Source: Sarcocystis neurona (taxonomy: Eukaryota > Apicomplexa > Conoidasida > Eucoccidiorida > Sarcocystidae). From it: a stretch of 64,000 nt of DNA. Below, piece by piece: positions 56,400 through 64,000 of the stretch; position 1 is the stretch's first letter; every line of letters starts with the position of its first letter. The stretch lies in assembly GCA_000727475.1 (NCBI GenBank), contig KL647315.1, forward strand, positions 918,051 to 982,050, given 5' to 3'. The notes under the pieces are model-generated. The model did not search any database. It worked only from the letters and a program-made list of their open reading frames with translations, and was not told the origin of the DNA. Made by a program: the position numbers and the translations under genes.

Positions 56400-59300
56400 A
56401 CGGGCACACATACACCTCGACGCAGTCCGCAAGGCTGCGCATAATCCTGGTAAAAACCTGGGAGACGTTCAAAAGCATATAAAGGATGTGCAGATAGGCG
56501 ACCGTGCACCGAGTCCTGTGTGACTGTCTGTACACACTTGACCGTGTGGACGTGGTATGCATCTCCAAATTTGCAACTGTTTGATTTGTGTCGCACAAGC
56601 GTACACATTACAGTATAGCAATGGGGCCTATCTCTAAAAATAATTATAGCGTGTGTATATCACACTGTCACACTGTTGTATGTAGGCTATTGCCAGCACA
56701 CCGGCGAATGCACGTTTGATGAGGATAGAAAGGTACTTTTAAAGGAGTATCTATACCGACGGGATTACTAGAACCATTTAAATGTAGATAGAAAATGTGT
56801 AATACTATCTGTTGTCGCCGGCCGTTGTTTCTTGCGCGCGCGCTAAGTCAGTCGCTCATGGTTTCAGGATGCACTCGGGTAAATCCAAGATAAACAAAAC
56901 GCCTTGGCACAACTCCATAACCGCTCTTCAGCAGTGCTTCGTCTATGCAGATAGGCGGCACTGGCAACTGCAGTACAGAATTCGATGTGCTGGCATTGGC
57001 GTGGGTGAAAGTACACATCTTCTATGTTTTCAGTGGTAGTCTGCTCGACGAAGCACTCAGTCCGAAATCGGACCCACACTGTAGTTCCCTACTGTGGGCG
57101 ACAAGTGACATAAAGAGGTGAATGATGACTCACCTCTAAGAGCAGCTAAGGTGGAACTTTACCTTGGCACACGTGAAGAGTTCTCTGGTGTAAACAACAA
57201 GCCAGAGAAGCGGACTACGCAAGTACGTCCTTCTTTTATAGGGAACGTGTTTCGACCACAGTTCGACAGAGAGCAAATGTACGTCTCAAAAGGAGATGCC
57301 ACTTGTTGGGCAATCCTCCTGAACATGTTGATCGTGCGTCGTTTTCTGCATTTGTATGTGGATGATAGGACGTCAAAGAGAATCTACCTAATTTGCGCCC
57401 ACAGATATTGACGGTTTTCTCGTGTGTACTCGTATAGCGTGTATTTCGGAGGCCACGCGCGCGTACGCTACGTGTACGTACAGCGCATAGGACAAGAGCG
57501 TGCTTGTTGCTAGTCTTTCTATAATATGACCGCAGTCCTGTCCTCACAGCACTCTTCACGAAGTTTCGTAGAAGGAAAAAACCCCGCGAGAAGTGGGGCA
57601 CGTCCCATCGTCGAAGGCGTCTCTGTTCGGCGAGTGCCATCGTCCAGAAAGGCCGCATTGAATCTATTCGTCTATAGCATGGATAATTTCGCAGTTGCAA
57701 GTCGACGCAGCAGCGCCAGCAAATTACAACTCTCCACAGGCTCAATCTGTTAAAAGTGTCGGACGCTTTCCATGGCAATTGCGTGACGCTTATGTAAATA
57801 ACAGGGTCACTGTCTTGTTTGTGCACGTTTCACTGTGGCTGCAACTACCTATCTCGTGCCTGGCTTCGGCGCTGCAACTGCGCACGATATCCCGCGCGTC
57901 GGCAGCGGCCCTGGTCGTAGCGATGTACCGCACAGTGGCTTCTACTGGCCGGCTTGTGTTGTACTGGTGCAATTCTGCGAGTCTAGGCTATACACACATG
58001 CGGAAGGGTGCCGTATCGAGGTCCTTCACAAAATAGACACGCGCGAAGAGGAAGGCGTCTGGGGCGGGGTAGACAACCGCAGTTGCTGCACCGCTGCCAG
58101 TATGCGGCCGCTGCTGTTACTGTTGCGAATGCAAAAGAGTTTGCCTGTGTAAGCGGGCTTTTCCTCGATAGATGTGGCTGCTTCAAATTCATGTGTGTGT
58201 GCGCAGGTGTTTCCAAAGAACTCGGTGCAGCGTACTTACGTGCGTTAATCGTCGTGATGTATGGCGTACGCAGTGTAAACCGCGTTTACGAGCAGCGATG
58301 TGCGGAAGGTCAGATTCTGGCACTAGAGTATAAAAAGCCTTCGAGCACGGGCGTGCCGAAAATGGTCAAAGGCGCCACAGCCGCCACGCTGGGTTGCGCT
58401 GCGCAAACTTAGATCTGCTGTAATCCTCTTCCGCCTTGCAGCCATAAGCGCAGCAGCAGGAGCACGAGCAGTAGTGGTATCAGCTACAACAGTAGCGGCA
58501 GTAGCAACCATACCGAGCTGCACTAGCGGGGCCGTTTCCAGTTTTATCGTGGCCCCCCTTCCTTCGCTAACAGCTAAAAGATTCGCCCGTGCGCCTCCTG
58601 CACGCGTTACTCTAGTCAGGCACAAACCTGAATTGGTGCAGTACCAGAGCACAGCAGAGAGCTTCCTCGGTCGAATAGCGACAGTGCCACGGTGCTTCTG
58701 CTGCGATTACGCGACGCGGTTATCCGCTGAAATTTTCAAGTGGAACTGAAGAGGAGAAAGGTTTCTTCTTCTGCCTCCTTACCTCGTCCGCGCGGCTGTC
58801 GGAATCCATTTGTGTCTGCTAGTGAATATCTGCTTCGCAGCAGAACGGCAGCTCTTTTCACACTAGCGCGCGCTGCTCCTTTATTAGAATCAGTAGCTAC
58901 CGCGGCCAACTTGGGACAATAAGCATCCACACTGCCGCAGAAGATTTGTCGTCAACATAGTCGAGAACAACCACCTGCCCCGGACACAGTGTGACTCACC
59001 AATGCACGGATGCTCTCGTCCACTGGAAGTTGTCCTGCGCGCGCAGGTGAAATGTAGACGCGTGTATGGAGGGTTAACATGCAGAAGGCAAGTTTGGATG
59101 CGAACAGAAACTCGTACCCCGCACTGAAGGTGCAAAAGGGAGGACCAGTATACACGCGCAATACGGCTGAGGGGTCTTCTACATCTAAAGTGCCGCGCCC
59201 AATAAATTGCCCCTGTACTCGTCCACATTGTGTAGCGAGAGTTTGAAGGATGTGTATCAGTGAGTTTATGTCTGTGGGCGGGCATAACATGTTGCTTCAA

Positions 59301-59608
59301 GGTAGATACGTATAAAACCAAGGTATGGGTAAAGATTGATATATGCACACAGACGCCAAGGTATCCTACTTGGCGATATGTGCATATATCAGCTGAAAAT
59401 CATGCCGTGTACGTGTATAAACTCATATATATTTATGCGTGTCTCGTGAGAAAATCGACGTAGCGGCACTGGATTCCGTGAGAGCCCATACAAGTGCCCC
59501 TCGCTCTTGTGCTGGCACTGGGCTTGGTTCAATTTCATAGGTAGAATGAGTAGAGAATAATGAGTTGTACAACATCTAAAGTTAATTCTTTCCTTCCTCC
59601 CATCGCAG
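52587..59608. other. 7-kb region without a supported gene
   Basis: This is mostly unique DNA of middling GC with a (CA)n run at 56375-56398 and small microsatellites. Several open frames of 140-200 codons (54431-54979 +, 57236-57826 -) are near chance length and show no family features. 57500-58930 is somewhat GC- and CpG-richer with Ala-coding frames (58440-58749 +), which may be a decayed gene or undetected exons. I cannot assign it. Confidence 0.45.
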
Positions 59609-60725
59609 GAGGATTATTGCAGCAGCAGCAGCAGCGAAAAAACCGCGGAGCCTTCTTTCGTTATGGCGGACCCCCACAGCAGCAGCTCCCTTCTTCAACT
59701 TCCTTTAGCGGAGACACGCGCAGCGGAAGTCGGTACCCCCCTTCCCTAGGGAGGGCCCGCAAAGCCAACAGCATGGCACTGCAGCAGCCAGGGAAGCTCG
59801 CTCGAAGCGACAGCGTTGCCCACTTTTTTCTGGTGCTTTCACTGGCAATTGTTGCCCTCAGCTTCGCGTCCCACCAGCTTTTCTTCCAGGCGGCGGGACA
59901 GCCTCTGCAGGACGTGCAGCACCACCTGGTGAGGGTAGTACCTTTGTCCTTAATGTTCTCTGTATGACTCTGCCAATGTGTCGCTGCCCTTGTACCTAAA
60001 AACACGTACACCTTCGTGGCGTTTTGAGAAAGTTGGACTTCGCCCCGAATAGAAACAGATGGTAAACTTATTCTTCAGAGCTGTTCCAAAGATGAAATAT
60101 GGGTTTTTGACTGATAGTGCACTTGTTTGAAGTAGCGTCCGCAGGACAAGCTTAGTATACGGCAAATGCCCTTCAGCTACTTGAAGAACCACATTGATAA
60201 AATATTTCGTGGACCCACGCGGAGAGCAGAGCTCTCCTTTGAGTCTCCTTGAGACAACAGGCGTCACGTACTGCAGCTGGTTTTTATATAAGAAGGATCT
60301 GTGTTCGCTGCACTCTGTACCTGAAGTCGTACAGCTATCCATTGTACTTCGAGGTTTTAGTAGTAGGCAACTTTGCATCTGACGTTCGTGCCAATTTTGC
60401 GTCCTCCGTACCTGCCAATAGAAACGTCGCGGTAGGCCATCTACGTCTCCCTGATTTCACATTAACCTGAGCGCTCAGCTCTTCCTTAGTCCGATCTGCA
60501 CCTCTGTGGAAGGACGCGTACAGTCGCTTTAACGATAAAACGATCATTCCAGCGAGGTAGAAACGGAAACCACCACGCACTTTTGTCTTCACATCTTGCA
60601 ATATTGTAAAATCTTATGTCTCAGAAGTAAATTCTACCTTTCTCTGCCAGACGGACTATCTGCACATCCTCGCGTCACACCACAAGCACCTCAGGTTCCA
60701 CTGCTACAGCTTGGCTCTTCACTGA
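59609..60725 (+). CDS. Small single-TM protein, 2 exons (5' end uncertain)
   Basis: Exon 59609-59928 follows a pyrimidine-rich tract and catcgcag, and ends at donor GTGAGG. Exon 60651-60725 follows tctctgccag and ends with TGA. They join in phase 0 (QDVQHHL then TDYLHILASHHKHLRFHCYS and LALH). The best start inside is ATG 59773 (MALQQPGKLARSDS), giving 76 aa. One membrane segment (HFFLVLSLAIVALSFASHQL) is followed by a His-rich tail. Upstream of it the frame is open with a short Gln run, so more N-terminal coding sequence from an earlier exon is possible; no clear one was found. I do not recognise the family. Splice sites and the hydrophobic segment are visible; expression is inference. Confidence 0.55.
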
Positions 60726-63700
60726 CGGAAGTAGTACAACAAACACCACTTCCGTAATGAAACCTTGTGCCCAAAGACGTTTTCGGCTATTACCATACCA
60801 TTCGCATGGCAAAAACGGATGCTCCTTTCCCTGAACACGTATCCTCAAAGTGTTCCTGTTTCATTTGGTCACGTGTGCTACGAGACACTGTATCCACCAT
60901 CTCGTATCTTCATCTCCGTAGAGATGCCAGTAAAGGTGTTGCTTTGCGCCTTTCAGTGATTGCGGGCAGGTCTTTGACCGACTAGCCACATGCTATCTCT
61001 CTCTCTATATATATATGTATGTATATATGTATATCCCAAGTCACTATATACGTGTAACTCGGTGAGGAACATACCTGCGTACTTTTTTCCGTTCAAGAGC
61101 TTGCAAAGAGGCATAATGAAATCGCCGTTACCAGCAGGGGGTCTACTTACCAGGTGAAAGCCAGCAACACATAGCGACGCGGGCAGCGAAGCTGTTTTCT
61201 TTCACCAGCAAGCACATACTGCGGATAAGTAACACGTATGTAACACATGCGCAGTCGTGCCCGTGATAGCAAGACGGACACATTTATGATAACGCTAAAC
61301 GTATGCGGATACCGGCTTCAGTACTGAGACCGGCTTGCAAGTCCCTATTTTGTACACGTTCGTAAACGCCCATGTGGACGCGTGCTTAGCATAAGGAGGC
61401 ACAACCATATATATCATCATATATATACACGTAAATGCGCAGACGAACGCCTGGCACAAGGATACTGATTCACGTCTTCACCTAATTTGTTCATATATAG
61501 ATACGTGGAACCAGCGTGTCGAAGTAAGACTTAAACATACTTTTCAGCACTTGATGCGAGATACGTGAAAGGTCGCCTTTCATACCGTAGTCGGAATATG
61601 CGTCTTCACCGTCGGTACGTGCACACACGTATATGGCCACACACCTCCTTTCATGATACAGTGATACCTTAATCTTCTTCGTACAGAAACCCCTCTACTG
61701 AAAGATATATACGTAAAAGCTCACACGTGTTGCAATGAGGTAGACATATGTCTTACCTGTGCTGACGCTAATACGTGGAGTGGCCCCGATGAAAGGAAGA
61801 ACGAGCAGTCCACCCTTGTAAAACACAAGCTGCAAGTGACCTGAACAAGACGAAGGCCCCCGGCGTTTTTTCAGTGCGTGTGTGCGACGTGCACGGCCAT
61901 TTGCTTTCAAATAGGGGATCTGCAGTGGTGCAAGGAGAAGTACTTGTATGTTCCAATAGAGGGCGACCGAGGAGTTTTTTTTTTAAAACCAGTGTGAATA
62001 GAACAGATGGCAGACGAACCAGCAACTACCGACTACCGACGTCTTTACACAAGTAGATGTTGATAAATGTGAATACATCCAGAAGTCTATGTGTACGCAT
62101 ACGTGGAAGTACGTACAGGTGTTTCGGTCTCTCTCTGTGTTTCTTCATCTGTATACGCATCTCTCTTTACATGCTTCTCTGTTCGACCGCATCTACACGT
62201 GCTGTGTTACATGTACGCGTGCCCTGACGCATCCGTGTGTGCACGGATATCCAAATAAACATGAACCTCTGTCTACTCGCAACTAGTGGATATTGACAGT
62301 GAAAGCCGATAAAGGACTGCAGCAGACTGTTTAATTGAAGCCTGTATTTAGGTCATTCGACCACGGTATCCTGTAAGTTCAGGCAATCACGCGCTGCATG
62401 GTCAGGCACTTACACGCGTGTGGCATGCGTATACGGGAATGCATTTATTGCACCTGCAGTGCGCACATACATGGTCCGAACACCTACATGTGGATTTGTC
62501 TCATGTATACACCTATAAAAGTAAGCGTACGCACACTTGTTTGACAGCACGAGTGTGTAGGCCGGCAGGCTTGGCTGTGCGTGGTACTCCTGGTGTTTGC
62601 TTTGATCAGAAGACATCTCAGCGGCTAGCATTCAAAAGGTACCGCTTCACAGCAGAAATTTTTTTGGTGTGTTAGAACAAGTAAAAGAGAGGAACTTTTC
62701 GAAGAAATGGAAGAAATTCGACATAGTCACCATTATGTCCCGTCCGGCGGACACGTCGCCGCGTGCTAGTTATACGTGTCAGCGCTGTCTATATCTGTGT
62801 ATCAAACGCCAGTATGTGTGTATGGACAGCCACGCATTTCTCTTTGTAGGAGTCGCCTCACACCGTACATACGTCGACTTCTCCGCGTCTCTTTTGCCGT
62901 GGCTCTTCCTCCATATGTCTTTCACTGTGTCCCTTCTTCTCTCTGAACACATGCGGTTGCAGTGAGAACACGTTTTTTAGACGCGTCAGTGGATTATAGT
63001 CATGCGTTCAAGTGGTGTTTACGGAGGACGTCTTTGCAAAACTGACAGGGGGTCTGTTGGATCCCTGGAGTAGGCCTGCACATGCCGCCTGGGAGTGTTT
63101 CTGCATGGGCGCCAGATTTCACCTCTGTGTTGAATTCCTGTGAGGTGCGTTGTTCCCTCGCTTGAAAGTTTGTCTGTCAATATGTGACTTTGAGTTGAGT
63201 TTTTCTGAATGGGAGCAGACAGCTCACTGTCTAGGCGGAGACTTCTACTTGACGAAGTGAAATTCAGCGTATTCTGCAACTGGGTATTTGCAGAACTCTC
63301 CAAACATACAAATACATGCACTTATGTGTATGTGCACTCGTATTCACCTCTCCGCTTCTTTGTTCCTCTGTTTCTCTACACATGTTGTTGTCCTTTGTTT
63401 GTATACACACGCAAGTATGCATAGAAGCGTACATATTTCCGTTCACGTAAGACGGTCTTCATCCGTGAGATTCACAAATGAATCTCGTCTCTTCTTGGAT
63501 TCTCATTCTCACATGTTGAAGCAGGCGGGCGTAGGAACAGGTGCACACGTACGTGCAAAGCTGTATGTACGCGGGTCTGACCGTGAAGCTCCACCGTGTA
63601 CGGTTCTTCCATGTACAGAACGCACCTGTACCAGAACGAATTTCTTGCTGCACGCGCAGATCTCCCCCCCCAGGCACACGTTAATTTATAAGTGTGTCTA

Positions 63701-64000
63701 CAAGTCCGTACATATATATATACATATGTGTATCTACATATATATATATATGTATATGCGCACACGCGTATAGAATTATGCAAATAGACGGCGTGTTGAG
63801 CGCTACTTATCTGTACCTCTACATGTACACGTGTCTACTTTTACGTGTCGATCTGTGCGCGTGTTCTCCCAAATACGATGCGCACCAACTGTGTGAATGT
63901 GTGTAGCGTGCAGCGTTTATCAGACACGCGTGTGGCAGGGCACTAGTTTCGCTCGCGCCGACGTTCTCTTTCCCTGTGTCTGTGTGTCGCATCCCATCTA
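60726..64000. other. No gene seen to the right edge
   Basis: Unique DNA is mixed with short (TA)n runs (61000-61030, 63710-63770) and GTAC/ACGT-rich stretches. Open frames are short and without conserved features. Confidence 0.5.

Noticed and set aside
57236..57826. 196-codon minus-strand frame
   Set aside because: It is near chance length with no recognisable domain and no splice support.
59950..60601. Minus-strand frames opposite the intron of the small TM gene (about 88 and 142 codons)
   Set aside because: They look protein-like locally (GGFRFYLAGMIVLSLKRLY) but I could not build a phase-consistent gene or name a family.
1..64000. CRISPR arrays, bacterial operons, phage or classical transposase genes
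   Set aside because: Repeats here are microsatellites, minisatellites and CAG tracts without regular unique spacers; no transposase, integrase or reverse-transcriptase motif was seen.

Overview
This window looks like nuclear DNA of a coccidian apicomplexan, most likely an Eimeria species. The reasons are the very many CAG/CTG trinucleotide tracts, which run through exons as Ala, Gln and Ser homopolymers and continue through introns; the long (AT)n and (GT)n microsatellites between and inside genes; several multi-intron genes with GT-AG splice sites; and eukaryotic families only (RecQ/BLM helicase, CDC73, CFAP263, DUF1764, 5S rRNA). I saw no bacterial, CRISPR or phage features. The genus call is inference from style, not a database match.

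Layout. Positions 1-37,000 are repeat-rich (CAG tracts, AT microsatellites, minisatellites). They hold, left to right: a CDC73/parafibromin-like gene on the minus strand whose 3' end runs off the left edge (1,252-5,671); a two-exon DUF1764-family gene on the plus strand (8,433-10,699); an unidentified 722-aa gene on the minus strand (12,284-14,709); and a very large RecQ/BLM-type helicase gene on the minus strand (36,202 down to at least 16,018). The helicase has nine phase-consistent exons, a low-complexity N-terminal extension of about 2,400 residues, and a complete-looking 5S rRNA gene inside intron 8.

From about 37,000 to 64,000 the CAG tracts almost vanish and genes are sparse. The one well-supported gene is a six-exon orthologue of the flagellar protein CFAP263/CCDC113 on the minus strand (52,586-44,791). 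Its model closes at 375 aa, close to the roughly 377 aa I recall for the human protein, and it contains a 36-nt microexon and no homopolymer runs. A small one-TM protein gene is proposed on the plus strand at 59,609-60,725. The rest is microsatellites and unique sequence in which I see no gene.

The genes do not form an operon or one pathway. CDC73 belongs to the Paf1 transcription-elongation complex, RecQ/BLM to recombination and repair, and CFAP263 to axonemes, which in Eimeria would mean the flagellated microgamete. The main non-gene signals are a near-palindromic 14-mer (GGTGTACGTACACC and variants) found singly, in pairs, inside minisatellites and, in frame, inside coding exons where it encodes GVxTP; several young tandem and dispersed duplications in introns; and the intronic 5S gene. 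Exon boundaries were worked out by hand from splice consensus, reading-frame phase and family conservation. They need transcript data for confirmation.
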